Below are positions 1-8,740 of a stretch of 64,000 nt of DNA, piece after piece. The DNA is taken from assembly GCA_910579395.1 (NCBI GenBank), contig CAJTUC010000009.1:49154-113153 (forward strand), read 5' to 3'. The DNA is from an uncultured Lachnospiraceae bacterium (lineage in GTDB: Bacteria > Bacillota > Clostridia > Lachnospirales > Lachnospiraceae). A program made the position numbers and the translations under genes. Position 1 is the first letter of the stretch, and each line of letters opens with the position of its first letter. The notes beneath the pieces were generated by a model. The model was given only the letters and a program-made list of their open reading frames with translations. It ran no database searches and had not been told where the DNA came from.

Positions 1-23
1 TTTAAAAAGAATAAAGAAAGATA

Positions 24-935
24 TTATTCCAGAATTTCCAGTAAATGTTCAAAATATGCCGGCAGGGGTGCTGAGATTTCCAAATATTCGCCGGTGGATG
101 GAAGTTTCAGGCCAATTGTCATCGCGTGAAGCGTCTGTCCTTCCAAATGATAGTTCGTTTTCCGGTTTCCATATACCATATCACCAAGAAGCGGATGGCC
201 GATAGACGCCATATGCACGCGGATTTGATGGGTGCGCCCCGTCTCCAGACGGCATTCAATATAACTGTATTCCCGAAATGTTTTCAGGACTTTGTAATGT
301 GTAACGGCCGGTTTCCCATTTTTTTCATTGACTGCCATCTTCTTGCGTTCTTTCTCATCCCGGCCAATCGGCGCATTTATAGTCCCCTCTTCCACCGCCA
401 GCCGCCCATGCACGATGGCACGGTACTTTCGGGTGATGGAGTGCTCTTTTAACTGAGAAGCAACGAACTGATGAGCCGTATCATTTTTACAGACGATCAG
501 AGAACCTGTCGTATCCTTATCAATCCGGTGTACAATGCCTGGCCGCAGAATGCCGTTGATACCGGAAAGATTCTCTTTACAGTGGAACATGACCGCATTA
601 ACGAGCGTGCCGTTATAATGTCCGGGCGCCGGATGTACGACCATATTCTTTGGTTTATCTACAATGAGAACATCTTCATCTTCATAAAGGATGGACAGGG
701 GAATCTCTTCGGCCGGAATGGAAGGTTCCGATGCGTCAGGAATCTGAAAACGGATCACGTCATCCGCTTTGATGCGATAGCTGGCTTTCTGAGCCTTGCC
801 ATTGACAAAAACATTGTTTTCCTTGATCAGTTTCTGGATATAAGAACGGGATAAGGTCTGCAGTGTATTGCTGATCCATTTATCGATCCGTTCCTCTTCG
901 TCTTCGAGGTCTATTTTATAGGTAAATTCTTTCAT
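24..935 (-). CDS. rluD: RluD-family 23S rRNA pseudouridine synthase
   Basis: The 303-residue protein is predicted to isomerise uridines in large-subunit rRNA to pseudouridine. It has an N-terminal S4-like RNA-binding segment (about residues 15-60, with the SRSYIQKLIKENNVFVNG pattern). The catalytic domain carries the HRIDKDTTG motif near residue 137, in which Asp is the catalytic residue of the RluA/RluD family, and a late GRTHQIRVH motif. Length is normal for the family. It starts with ATG at 935 and lies 60 bases after lspA, an order common in Firmicutes. The RluD/RluB-like specificity (which uridines) cannot be read from sequence. Confidence 0.93.
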   Translation of the reverse strand: MKEFTYKIDLEDEEERIDKWISNTLQTLSRSYIQKLIKENNVFVNGKAQKASYRIKADDVIRFQIPDASEPSIPAEEIPLSILYEDEDVLIVDKPKNMVVHPAPGHYNGTLVNAVMFHCKENLSGINGILRPGIVHRIDKDTTGSLIVCKNDTAHQFVASQLKEHSITRKYRAIVHGRLAVEEGTINAPIGRDEKERKKMAVNEKNGKPAVTHYKVLKTFREYSYIECRLETGRTHQIRVHMASIGHPLLGDMVYGNRKTNYHLEGQTLHAMTIGLKLPSTGEYLEISAPLPAYFEHLLEILE

Positions 936-995
936 ATACAGTCTTTTATTCCTGCTTATTCTACGCGCGTCAGCCTGCGCGTGCTATTTTATCTC

Positions 996-1541
996 TCATT
1001 TCAATTCCCGGTATTTTTTCTGATTAAAGCTGATAAAACTTAAATCACTCTCTTTATAATAAAATAAAAGAGCAAGAACCAGTATGACAGTGGAAAAAGA
1101 AACATACATATCGGCCACATTAAAAATCGGAAAATTGATTAGAATAATATAAATAAAGTCAACGACATAATCCAGCCGGATTCGGTCGATCATATTGCCG
1201 ATAGCACCTGCCGCGATCAGAGAAAGCAGTATGTGCATCAAGGTATATTTTTTGGCGTTCGGCGTCTTATAAAGAATATATGCTATGACGCCCAGTACAA
1301 TGACCGCTACAAAGACGAAAAAACCGCCCTGATTTTGAAGCATACCAAAAGCAGCTCCCTTATTTTCGAGATAATTGAGCTCAAGTACGCCGTCGATAAT
1401 CTTGAAAGCCGATTTGTCTTTGAGCTGGAGTACAGCAAGATATTTCGTGAACTGATCGAATGCGATCAAGATTATAATAAATATGATATCCTGAATTAAT
1501 CTTTTTCTTTTCTGCTTCGCCGAATGACTGATCGCTCTCAT
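996..1541 (-). CDS. lspA: Lipoprotein signal peptidase (signal peptidase II)
   Basis: A 181-residue, four-helix membrane aspartyl protease that removes signal peptides from prolipoproteins after lipidation. The two conserved catalytic aspartate regions are visible, GNMIDR and the FNVADMYV segment, and an NKGAAFG motif precedes them. The ATG at 1541 follows the aroB stop codon by five bases, so the two genes are probably co-translated. The C-terminal tail after the last helix is charged. The window itself contains a likely substrate, the DacA-like lipoprotein at 6.1-7.1 kb. Confidence 0.95.
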   Translation of the reverse strand: MRAISHSAKQKRKRLIQDIIFIIILIAFDQFTKYLAVLQLKDKSAFKIIDGVLELNYLENKGAAFGMLQNQGGFFVFVAVIVLGVIAYILYKTPNAKKYTLMHILLSLIAAGAIGNMIDRIRLDYVVDFIYIILINFPIFNVADMYVSFSTVILVLALLFYYKESDLSFISFNQKKYRELK

Positions 1542-1546
1542 CTATA

Positions 1547-2656
1547 TTAAGCCCTTTCATCCTCATCGCTAAAATGAATTTCCTTCAACGCATTTAAAAT
1601 ATCTTCGTCGCTGACAGTCGTATCGATCAACGCTTTACCGACTTTTTTTAACAGCACGAAACGAATCTGTCCTGCCGCCATCTTTTTATCGGATTTGGTC
1701 AGCGCAAGAATCTCTTCGGGATCGATATCATCGATGCTGATCGGCAGGTTGAATGGTACGAACATATCGCGGATTTCATAATATTCTTCCATCGAAAGCC
1801 AGTTATGCTTCCAGGAAATAAAAGCCGCGGCAACTGCACCGAGCGCAATACATTCTCCGTGAAGCATCTGGAAATTTTTTGCCTTTTCAATCGCATGGCC
1901 AATCGTATGACCGAAGTTCAATAAGGCTCTGTCGCCCTGCTCTTTCGGGTCTTTTTCGACAACGAGTTTTTTGACCGAGCAGCTCCGCATAACCATTTCT
2001 TCCAGAACTTCTATATCTCTATCCTGTATTTCATACATATTGTCCAACAGCCATTCATAGAACAGAGCATCTTTGATAAGGCCATGCTTCATGACTTCTG
2101 CAAATCCTGAAAAAAACTGCCGCTCATCCAATGTTTTTAATGTACCGACATTCATATAGACAAGTTTTGGCATGTAAAAAGCGCCTACCATATTTTTGTA
2201 ACCGTCAAAATCTACACCGGTCTTGCCGCCGATACTGCTGTCAGACTGCGCGAGGAGGGTTGTGGGAACCTGAATAAAATCAATTCCCCGCAGATAGGTT
2301 GCTGCCGTATAGCCGGTAATATCCCCGACTACGCCGCCGCCAAGAGCAATCAATAAATCTTTTCTGTCATATTTCTCTTCTATCAATGTCTTATAGATAT
2401 CTTTGACCGTATCCAGTGTTTTATGCGCTTCACCTGCCGGAAAGCTGTAAAGAATGACTTTCTTACAGTGTCCTTCCAAAATACCTTTTACTTCTTCTCC
2501 ATAGAGGGAAACTGTATTACTGTCCGCAATAATGGCAGTTCTCCGTTCTTCAATATTGAAATCCTGCAATTCCTCAAGCAGCCCGCTAAAATCGGATGCA
2601 AATACGATGTCGTAACAGGGTTTCTTTTCATAATTAATTGTTAATCTGTTTGCCAT
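1547..2656 (-). CDS. aroB: 3-dehydroquinate synthase
   Basis: A 369-residue enzyme of the shikimate pathway that converts DAHP to 3-dehydroquinate, using NAD and a divalent metal. The nucleotide-binding GGGVVGDITGYTAATYLRG stretch (about residues 105-123), the following VPTTLLAQSDSSIGGKTG motif and the metal-ligand region NFGHTIGHAIE are intact, and length is typical. It starts with ATG at 2656 after a terminator hairpin that ends the sepF transcript. Its place is odd: it sits between sepF and lspA, where Clostridia usually carry ylmH/divIVA-type genes, and no other aro gene is nearby. Confidence 0.95.
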   Translation of the reverse strand: MANRLTINYEKKPCYDIVFASDFSGLLEELQDFNIEERRTAIIADSNTVSLYGEEVKGILEGHCKKVILYSFPAGEAHKTLDTVKDIYKTLIEEKYDRKDLLIALGGGVVGDITGYTAATYLRGIDFIQVPTTLLAQSDSSIGGKTGVDFDGYKNMVGAFYMPKLVYMNVGTLKTLDERQFFSGFAEVMKHGLIKDALFYEWLLDNMYEIQDRDIEVLEEMVMRSCSVKKLVVEKDPKEQGDRALLNFGHTIGHAIEKAKNFQMLHGECIALGAVAAAFISWKHNWLSMEEYYEIRDMFVPFNLPISIDDIDPEEILALTKSDKKMAAGQIRFVLLKKVGKALIDTTVSDEDILNALKEIHFSDEDERA

Positions 2657-2720
2657 GATTCCACTAGTATCCTTTTCGTATAGTATTCATAAAGAAATAA
2701 ATCACACATAACATAAAGAA

Positions 2721-2746
2721 ACTTCCTGGCATTGCTGACAGGAAGT
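2721..2746 (-). terminator. Terminator after sepF
   Basis: On the minus strand an 8-bp perfect stem (ACTTCCTG/CAGGAAGT) with a 10-base loop is followed by TTCTTTAT. It lies 11 bases past the sepF stop and upstream of aroB, so aroB probably uses its own promoter or read-through. Confidence 0.6.
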
Positions 2747-2757
2747 CCGTCTGACAG

Positions 2758-3255
2758 TTAAATTCCCTTATTGATCGGGACATCGAAAGAACCGGATAAA
2801 ATATCCTGAAAATCACCGGAAATATCAACACTTGCAGGTGTGATAATAAATATGTAATGAGAAATCTTCTGTAGGTTTCCGCTCATTGCAAAGCAGGAGC
2901 CGGAAGTAAAATCGATGATTCTCTGTGCAATTTCCACGTCCAGACCCTCCAGATTTAATACAACGGTCCGGTTCGCTAAAAGAGTTTCCGTAATTTCTCT
3001 TGCATCCTCTACGGTAGTCGGTTTAATGACACACACTTCCATGCCGGCATCAGACATTTTCTTCATCTGACGGATTGATGTAACCTTCGGCGCGGTCTTC
3101 TTAACGTTCTTCTCCTCATCAACGGTTGTATCTTCTTTTACAGGCAACGATTTCCGGGCTGGTTCCGGCTCATCATAGTAATCGTCATCATAATAATCAT
3201 CTTCTTCGTCCGGATTCAATTTCATCGCATTTATAAATTTATCCATAACGCCCAT
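2758..3255 (-). CDS. sepF: Cell division protein SepF
   Basis: A 165-residue FtsZ-interacting division protein. The N-terminus MGVMDKFINAMKLNPDEE is the amphipathic membrane anchor. It is followed by an acidic, Tyr/Asp-rich linker (about residues 15-50) and the globular SepF/DUF552 domain with the VEDAREITETLLANRTVVLN and SGSCFAMSGNLQKI signatures. I chose the ATG at 3255 because GGAGGG lies seven bases upstream; a longer TTG start at 3297 would overlap yggS and add no family sequence. It follows yggS directly, the standard Firmicutes arrangement. Confidence 0.95.
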   Translation of the reverse strand: MGVMDKFINAMKLNPDEEDDYYDDDYYDEPEPARKSLPVKEDTTVDEEKNVKKTAPKVTSIRQMKKMSDAGMEVCVIKPTTVEDAREITETLLANRTVVLNLEGLDVEIAQRIIDFTSGSCFAMSGNLQKISHYIFIITPASVDISGDFQDILSGSFDVPINKGI

Positions 3256-3271
3256 GATAAATCCCTCCATT

Positions 3272-3964
3272 CTAACCGGTATAGAAACGTTCTCCAAAAA
3301 TACCGGTGCCGACTCTTACATAAGTGGCGCCTTCTGCAATGGCTGTTTCATAGTCCCCGGTCATTCCCATAGAAAGTTCAGCCATATAAACATTATCAAT
3401 GTTTTTATGATTTATGTCAACATATATTTGGCGCAATTTTTCAAAATATTGTTTGTTTTCTTCCGCATTTTCTACATATGGTGCTATTGTCATCAGTCCC
3501 TTTATGACAAGATGCGGCAGTTTGGCAATTTCTTCCACAAGCTGAACGGCATCTTCACAGGTGGTTCCGAACTTGGTCTCTTCTTCCGCCACGTTGATCT
3601 CTATCAGGATGGATACGGTAACACCTTTCTTTCCGGCTTCTTTGCTGATTTCTTCTGCGAGCCGCAGGGAATCTACGCTGTGAATCATATGGACCTTATC
3701 TACAATATATTTTACTTTGTTACGCTGCAGGTGCCCGATCATATGCCAGCGGATGTCCTTCGGCATCTGTTCCCATTTTTCCACAAGTTCCTGTACTTTG
3801 TTCTCTCCAAAATCCCGACAGCCGCACTCATAGGCTTCCTGCAGCATCGAAACCGGTTTCGTCTTACTCACGGCGATCAAAGTCACATCTTCTGCCTTCC
3901 GCCCGCTCTTCTCACAGGCTGCTCTAATGTTTTCTCTTACATGCTCTATATTCTCCCGAATCAT
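3272..3964 (-). CDS. yggS: YggS-family pyridoxal phosphate homeostasis protein
   Basis: A 230-residue PLP-binding TIM-barrel protein of the YggS/PROSC family, which buffers PLP and affects amino-acid pools but has no known enzymatic reaction. The PLP lysine is in the VSKTKP motif near residue 35. HMIGHLQRNK and the C-terminal SMGMTGDYETAIAEGATYVRVGTGIFG signature are complete. The ATG at 3964 has GAGGAT upstream. It sits between the HlyD-like gene and sepF, as in many Firmicutes division clusters. Confidence 0.95.
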   Translation of the reverse strand: MIRENIEHVRENIRAACEKSGRKAEDVTLIAVSKTKPVSMLQEAYECGCRDFGENKVQELVEKWEQMPKDIRWHMIGHLQRNKVKYIVDKVHMIHSVDSLRLAEEISKEAGKKGVTVSILIEINVAEEETKFGTTCEDAVQLVEEIAKLPHLVIKGLMTIAPYVENAEENKQYFEKLRQIYVDINHKNIDNVYMAELSMGMTGDYETAIAEGATYVRVGTGIFGERFYTG

Positions 3965-4017
3965 AATCTATCCTCTTTTCATCTTGCGGCGGCCTGAACC
4001 CTGCCAGAATTCCCATC

Positions 4018-4104
4018 AGGAAGAATGTCCTATGGGCATTCTTTCGGGAATGACATAGATTTTCTTAGGCGGCGTTCTTAAACGCCTTAGAAAATCTTCA
4101 TTCT
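4018..4104 (-). repeat. Stop-codon-associated structured repeat (family I, copy 1)
   Basis: Between the HlyD-like gene and yggS. Read on the minus strand, an outer stem GAATGA/TCATTC encloses AGATTTTCT/AGAAAATCT and an apical GGCGTT/AACGCC, then a second hairpin GAATGCCC...CATTCTTCC. The fold begins two bases after the upstream stop codon. Sequence differs from the other copies but the architecture is the same. Confidence 0.65.
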
Positions 4105-5502
4105 CTATTCGTAAACAAAATCATTATCCTCCACCGTTGCCGCATCCAGTACGATAAAATCATAGACGCTCAATCCATAAGTGGTATTCGATTTTACAAT
4201 AGAATATTCATCGTTGTTGTATAAGACAATGATCTGTTTAAAATCAGCATACCCTTTATTGATATTGTAGACGCCGGTCAGCGAACCGATCCGGCTTACT
4301 GCATATTTTTCCATGGAATCCGGCTTAATAAGATAACTGCCGCTCCGAAGTACGGTATCATCCAGATAATATTCTGTATCCGTTTCCTCATAGATGGTCG
4401 TTTCCACAAATTCCGTTGTCGCGTTGCCATCGTCATTATAAGTTTCTAATAGGACGCCATAAGCGCCGCTGTTTCCGCCTTTTGTAACATATTCTTTCGG
4501 AACGATGAAAAATTCTTTTTCCACGATGGCTGAATTGGGAATTTTCAGTCCGGTCTCATCTTCCAAAAGCAGCTCAATATCGAGGAAGCGCTCCGTGCAG
4601 AAGCTGATCATGGAATTGGTAAAAGTCAGCGATACGAAAGTATCGCCCTCTTCATTGGTAAAGGCATCCACTTTTCCCCAGGATATGTTCTGATTTTTCA
4701 TGAACCTGACTTTAATATACTCTTCTTCCACCAGCTGTCTCGCAAACTCTTCCTCCTCTACAGGAATGACAATGGACCAGTTCTCGTCCGTTGACAGCTT
4801 ATAGACCGGATCGCCGGCCGCGACCAGTTCGTTGTTCAACAGATGGGTCTTTTCATAATTTTTCTGATCAAAATATTCCATCTTCATATCCTGTAAAGTA
4901 AGGTTTTCCATTCCATCAACAGAATAGATTACGATACCAGTGTTATTTGCATAAAAATAATCGATCAATGCCGTATTGGCAGTACCGTTCAATGCTTCCG
5001 CACTCTCTAATACATTGTAATTGGCAAGTTTCAGAACAGTTCCCTGAATGCTGTATTTAAAATTATAAATATCGGAAAAACTGGTCCTGTCAAAATCGTT
5101 GGAAAAGGATTCTATTTCACTTTTCAGTTCCATGAGGTCATGATCGGAAAGTGAATTCTCGCCGGTCTCGCTCGTTTTGATATAATCGGCCAGCTTGCCC
5201 GTTTCATCAATGGTATAAACAAGATCATGTACTGCGATACGCTCTCCTTCCCGCGCATAATAATTGGTATATCCGGCCGTGGTGCTGTTGACAATCTGCT
5301 CTGTCCGCAGTGCGATTCCTTTATAAACATTATTATAGGACAGGGAACCTTCCTTCACTTCATAGCCGACAACATGCTCCGTCGATAAGTACATGAAAAT
5401 ACAGATTACAATATACACGAAAATGACAGCAAAAATGATCATACCGATATTCAGGTTGATCGGGCGTCTGTATTTGGTTACGTTATTTCCTGTTCCGGCC
5501 AT
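4105..5502 (-). CDS. HlyD-like single-pass membrane protein
   Basis: A 465-residue protein with a short cytoplasmic N-terminus, one membrane helix (about residues 18-39, NIGMIIFAVIFVYIVICIFM) and a large extracytoplasmic part. The region after the helix resembles membrane-fusion/HlyD adaptors: a biotinyl-lipoyl-like beta segment (GIALRTEQIVNSTTAGYTNYY and GERIAVHDLVYTI), a helical stretch around residues 115-150, then beta-rich domains. No efflux pump gene is near. Homologues beside yggS-sepF are familiar in Lachnospiraceae, which hints at a role in division or the envelope, but the function is unknown. The ATG at 5502 has AAAGGAGC nine bases upstream. Confidence 0.75.
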   Translation of the reverse strand: MAGTGNNVTKYRRPINLNIGMIIFAVIFVYIVICIFMYLSTEHVVGYEVKEGSLSYNNVYKGIALRTEQIVNSTTAGYTNYYAREGERIAVHDLVYTIDETGKLADYIKTSETGENSLSDHDLMELKSEIESFSNDFDRTSFSDIYNFKYSIQGTVLKLANYNVLESAEALNGTANTALIDYFYANNTGIVIYSVDGMENLTLQDMKMEYFDQKNYEKTHLLNNELVAAGDPVYKLSTDENWSIVIPVEEEEFARQLVEEEYIKVRFMKNQNISWGKVDAFTNEEGDTFVSLTFTNSMISFCTERFLDIELLLEDETGLKIPNSAIVEKEFFIVPKEYVTKGGNSGAYGVLLETYNDDGNATTEFVETTIYEETDTEYYLDDTVLRSGSYLIKPDSMEKYAVSRIGSLTGVYNINKGYADFKQIIVLYNNDEYSIVKSNTTYGLSVYDFIVLDAATVEDNDFVYE

Positions 5503-5538
5503 TCTGTACGCTCCTTTATAACGGACGAATAAAAGGAT

Positions 5539-5563
5539 AAAACCTCGGATATTCCGAGGTTTT
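5539..5563 (-). terminator. Terminator after the P-loop protein gene
   Basis: A perfect 10-bp stem, AAAACCTCGG/CCGAGGTTTT, with a five-base loop. On the minus strand it ends in TTTT followed by ATCCTTTTATT and lies about 30 bases past the stop of the gene at 5594. Confidence 0.75.
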
Positions 5564-5593
5564 GGAATGTCTTTCTAATTATGTAAACCAGTC

Positions 5594-6028
5594 CTACAAT
5601 GATACGATAATTTTGGATTTTAAATCTTCCGATAACTCATGTGCATCAAGAGAAATGCTTAAAACAAAATCAACATTAAATTTGGTGCTGACTGCTTCCA
5701 GCTTGCCAATTACAGCATTGACATCTTCGCTGACCGCCGCACTGTCTTCCATACAGGCAATCTTTAAAAAGCTGTCGAAATACATCTGCTGTAAATCATG
5801 GTCCTGGGAAATGATGCCACAGATAAAGCCAACAAATTCATCGCTGTTAGTAACCATATAATCCGATACATTGATCAATCGAATCTTATTGTTCAATTCA
5901 AACATATGTTTCGTACTCTTGTCCAGATAAACGACATTGCCTGCGATATCCTTTACTTCTGTATTTACTTTATCCAATAAGTGTTTTGTTTTGCCCTTCC
6001 CTTTCCTGCCTACGATTAATTGAACCAT
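5594..6028 (-). CDS. Small P-loop protein of unknown function
   Basis: A 144-residue protein I cannot assign to a characterised family. It begins with a strand and a complete Walker A motif (VGRKGKGKTK, residues 6-15, matching GxxGxGKT). A hydrophobic strand near residues 121-128 (FVLSISLD) could serve as a Walker B aspartate. There is no obvious ATPase helicase or kinase domain after it, so it is a minimal P-loop fold. It has its own sigma-A promoter and a strong terminator, so it is transcribed alone. The ATG at 6028 follows GGAGGG by six bases. Confidence 0.75.
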   Translation of the reverse strand: MVQLIVGRKGKGKTKHLLDKVNTEVKDIAGNVVYLDKSTKHMFELNNKIRLINVSDYMVTNSDEFVGFICGIISQDHDLQQMYFDSFLKIACMEDSAAVSEDVNAVIGKLEAVSTKFNVDFVLSISLDAHELSEDLKSKIIVSL

Positions 6029-6072
6029 TGTAAACCCTCCTAAAGTAAAATATTCATAACCTGTATAACAAT

Positions 6073-6101
6073 ATTATAAGTGAAAACATATAAAAAGACA
6101 A
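6073..6101 (-). promoter_or_regulatory. Sigma-A promoter of the P-loop gene
   Basis: Minus-strand TTGTCT (6096-6101) and TATAAT (6073-6078) are separated by 17 bases, about 45 bases upstream of the start codon. Confidence 0.75.
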
Positions 6102-6130
6102 CTACAAATATCACATTTATACGGATTGCT

Positions 6131-7117
6131 TTATTGAATGGCGCTGAGCAGTTCTGTCATGTCCTCATATAGACTTTCCGTCGATTCGGAATTCATAATC
6201 ACGGAAATATACGGCTTTCCGCTGTTATCCCTGCATAAAAGAACCAGACAGTGTCCTGCCGCTTTCGTCGTTCCTGTCTTACCGCCAATGATCGTAATAT
6301 GTTCCGGCGCGGTATAATTACCTGCCAGATACTGATTGGTATTATTCACTTCCATTGTACGCTCACTTCCATCATTTCCGTGATAAGTCGTGCTGTAAGT
6401 CGTGGTCTGAATGATCTCATTGAACAGATCATATTGAAGCGCCTCCGTAAAAATCAGATACAGATCATAGGCTGTCATATAATGTCCGTCTTCCGTCAGT
6501 CCGTTCGGGTTCGTAAAATGGCAGTTCGTTGCACCGAGTTCCTGTGCTTCTTCGTTCATCAGTTCCACAAAACCTGCCACAGAACCGCTGACACCTTCAG
6601 CGATCATGATTGCGACATCATTGGCGGAATAGAGAAGCAGAACATACAGTGCCTGCTGCAATGTCATCGTATCGCCCGGTTTGATACCGCATAACTGTGC
6701 ACCGGGTTCCGTTATCTGTACATTTTCACTCGCCGTAAGCAGCTGTTCCGGCGAACCGTGCTTTAATGCGACCAGCGCTGTCATGATTTTTGTCAGACTG
6801 GCCGGCGGAAGCTGTTCATTTGCGTTTTTGGCATAGAGCGTATCAAGTCCGTTCACGTCGAACAGAGCCGCAGCCGCAACATCCGAAAGAGATGCTTCCG
6901 AATTGGAAATGTTTTTATCCACAACACATAAATCAGCGGCAAAAGTTTCTGCAACTTGTGCAGTGGCATCGGCTGTCTGCACGAGTTTAAAGCTGCTGAC
7001 CTGATAATTGCTGTTATAGGGCATCTCATATTTTTCGGCGCCGCAGCCGGTCAGGACAAAAACGACGCCAAGAAGAGCTGCAAAAGCCCTTTTTGTTACA
7101 TTATTTGTACATTTCAC
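6131..7117 (-). CDS. dacA: D-alanyl-D-alanine carboxypeptidase, lipoprotein form
   Basis: A 328-residue penicillin-binding protein 5/DacA-type enzyme that trims the terminal D-Ala from peptidoglycan stem peptides. The active-site motifs are present: SLTK (107-110), SAN (164-166) and KTG (280-282). The N-terminus is a lipoprotein signal with lipobox LTGC (Cys25), so it is anchored by lipid rather than by the usual C-terminal amphipathic helix, which is missing. The start is GTG at 7117, overlapping the end of mgsA by 17 bases with AGGAG upstream, indicating translational coupling. Confidence 0.9.
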   Translation of the reverse strand: MKCTNNVTKRAFAALLGVVFVLTGCGAEKYEMPYNSNYQVSSFKLVQTADATAQVAETFAADLCVVDKNISNSEASLSDVAAAALFDVNGLDTLYAKNANEQLPPASLTKIMTALVALKHGSPEQLLTASENVQITEPGAQLCGIKPGDTMTLQQALYVLLLYSANDVAIMIAEGVSGSVAGFVELMNEEAQELGATNCHFTNPNGLTEDGHYMTAYDLYLIFTEALQYDLFNEIIQTTTYSTTYHGNDGSERTMEVNNTNQYLAGNYTAPEHITIIGGKTGTTKAAGHCLVLLCRDNSGKPYISVIMNSESTESLYEDMTELLSAIQ

Positions 7118-7496
7118 GCCACTCTAAATCTCCTCTGTCCAGCGATTTAATCAAAAGTTCTGCGGATGCCAGATTGGTTGCCAGCGGAATGTTATGTACG
7201 TCACAAAGACGCATAACATTGTTAACATCCGGCTCATGCGGTTTCGGATTCTGCGGGTCCCTTAAAAAGATACACAAATCAATCTGGTTGTGCTCAATCT
7301 GTGCACCCAGCTGCTGTTCTCCGCCCAAATGCCCGGCAAGATGTTTGTGAATCGTTAGATTTGTTACTTCTTCGATTAACCTTCCCGTTGTACCAGTCGC
7401 ATATAATTCGTTCTTGCTCAGAATCCCCCGGTATGCGATGCAGAAATTCTGCATCAGTTTTTTCTTTGCATCATGTGCAATCAGTGCAATGTTCAT
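7101..7496 (-). CDS. mgsA: Methylglyoxal synthase
   Basis: A 131-residue enzyme that converts dihydroxyacetone phosphate to methylglyoxal and phosphate, a bypass of lower glycolysis. The phosphate-binding YATGTTG motif (32-38), LRDP (78-81), HEPDV and NIPLATN segments match the family. The segment that is GGDQQ in the E. coli and Bacillus enzymes is GGEQQ here, so the catalytic-base position is Glu60 rather than Asp. It is placed between rodA and dacA, an arrangement also found in other Firmicutes. The ATG at 7496 follows GAGGGG. Confidence 0.92.
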   Translation of the reverse strand: MNIALIAHDAKKKLMQNFCIAYRGILSKNELYATGTTGRLIEEVTNLTIHKHLAGHLGGEQQLGAQIEHNQIDLCIFLRDPQNPKPHEPDVNNVMRLCDVHNIPLATNLASAELLIKSLDRGDLEWREMYK

Positions 7497-7512
7497 GTCA
7501 ATACCCCTCTGT

Positions 7513-8616
7513 TCATTTTTTACCTTGTAGCCGTACGTTTAATACAAAACCTATCCCAATATAGGAACTTACTAATGAAGTAAGGCCATAGCTGACAAAA
7601 GGAAGCGGAATGCCGGTATTTGGCATGACCCTCGTGGCAACAGCTATATTGATGATTCCCTGAAACCCGATCAGCGTACCTACCCCGGCGGCAATGACCG
7701 TTCCCGCCAGATCTTTTGCCCTCCTAGCTACCATAATACATTCTATTGAGATGAAAATCAATAAGACAATTACACTACATCCACCAACAAACCCAAATTC
7801 TTCTCCGATGACCGCATAAATAAAATCTGTCTGCGGTTCAGCAATGAAGTTACCATTCTTTACAGAACTGATTTCATTTGTTTTATAGCCCTTGCCATAT
7901 AACTGTCCGGAACCGATGGCCATCTCGGAATTAAGCTGCTGATATGCTTCGTCATTGGCGTATTCTTCGGGATTCAGCCATGCCAGAATCCTTCTCTGCT
8001 GATATGGCTGTATCAGTTCCTGCTCCGGCTGCAGCACGATGCTCAAAAAAATGATAAAGGCCGGAATGGCAATCGCAAGCACCGTCAGAATATATTTCCA
8101 GTGGAGGCCGCCTACGAACATCATTACACAGAATAAAATAACGACCATGATGCTTGTAGAGAGGTCCGGCTGATCATAAATCAGCCAGAGAGGCACGGTA
8201 AACAAAGCAACACATATGATAATGAATCTGAGATCTCCCATTTTATCATGGTGTTTCATAATCAATTGTGCAAAAAACAGAATCAATAGAATCTTGGCTG
8301 TTTCCGAAGGCTGGAACTGAATGCCGAAAATATTGAGCCATCTTTGGGCATTATTTACCGTTTCTCCCATTTCAGAAACAAGGATTAATAGAACGATATT
8401 GACCACATATAGCAGCCAGTAAAAGCGAAGGATAACAGAATAATCAAAAAGCGAAATAACCATCATCAGAAAAAGCCCGAATACGAAACCGGCAATCTGG
8501 CGCGTCTGCAAGGATTCCTTTGCACTTCCAATCGCCAGAATACCGATGACGGTAAGCGCAACAACGAGAATGATCAGTTTAAAATCATAATCCCGGATGC
8601 GATAATGCTTTATCAT
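7513..8616 (-). CDS. rodA: Rod-shape SEDS glycosyltransferase RodA
   Basis: A 367-residue multi-spanning SEDS-family peptidoglycan polymerase that works with PBP2 in the elongation machinery. The family's functional region is visible: a long extracellular loop with FQPSETAK (about residues 100-107), the PDLSTSIM motif carrying the conserved catalytic Asp, and the C-terminal NTGIPLPFVSYG signature. It is shorter than the FtsW homologue at 40.2-41.6 kb and sits at the end of the min/mre operon with its partner PBP2, so RodA is the better name. The ATG at 8616 has AAGGAGGAG upstream. Confidence 0.93.
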   Translation of the reverse strand: MIKHYRIRDYDFKLIILVVALTVIGILAIGSAKESLQTRQIAGFVFGLFLMMVISLFDYSVILRFYWLLYVVNIVLLILVSEMGETVNNAQRWLNIFGIQFQPSETAKILLILFFAQLIMKHHDKMGDLRFIIICVALFTVPLWLIYDQPDLSTSIMVVILFCVMMFVGGLHWKYILTVLAIAIPAFIIFLSIVLQPEQELIQPYQQRRILAWLNPEEYANDEAYQQLNSEMAIGSGQLYGKGYKTNEISSVKNGNFIAEPQTDFIYAVIGEEFGFVGGCSVIVLLIFISIECIMVARRAKDLAGTVIAAGVGTLIGFQGIINIAVATRVMPNTGIPLPFVSYGLTSLVSSYIGIGFVLNVRLQGKK

Positions 8617-8644
8617 ATGTCCGCTCCTCCTTGTATCTGTACTT

Positions 8645-8740
8645 GGAAGAATGCTTGTATTTAGGGCATTCTCCAGTGTGAGACTTAGTGCTTCTTAGTG
8701 AAACAGCCCTTGCTGTGAGCTTTAGAAGTACTTCTCACAC
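8645..8740 (-). repeat. Stop-codon-associated structured repeat (family I, copy 2)
   Basis: Between minE and rodA. The minE stop TAG runs into GTGTGAGAAGTACTTCTAAA on the minus strand. The closing arm ends in CTCACAC, with inner ACAGC/GCTGT and a following hairpin GAATGCCC...GCATTCTTCC. It shares its first 20 bases with the copy at 61.7-61.8 kb, while the apical stem differs. Confidence 0.75.

Noticed and set aside
3256..3297. Longer SepF start at TTG 3297
   Set aside because: It overlaps the end of yggS; GGAGGG before the ATG at 3255 and the family membrane anchor favour the shorter form.
3254..3997. Plus-strand open frame of 247 codons opposite yggS
   Set aside because: Antisense shadow of a conserved gene with clear PLP motifs; no start signal.
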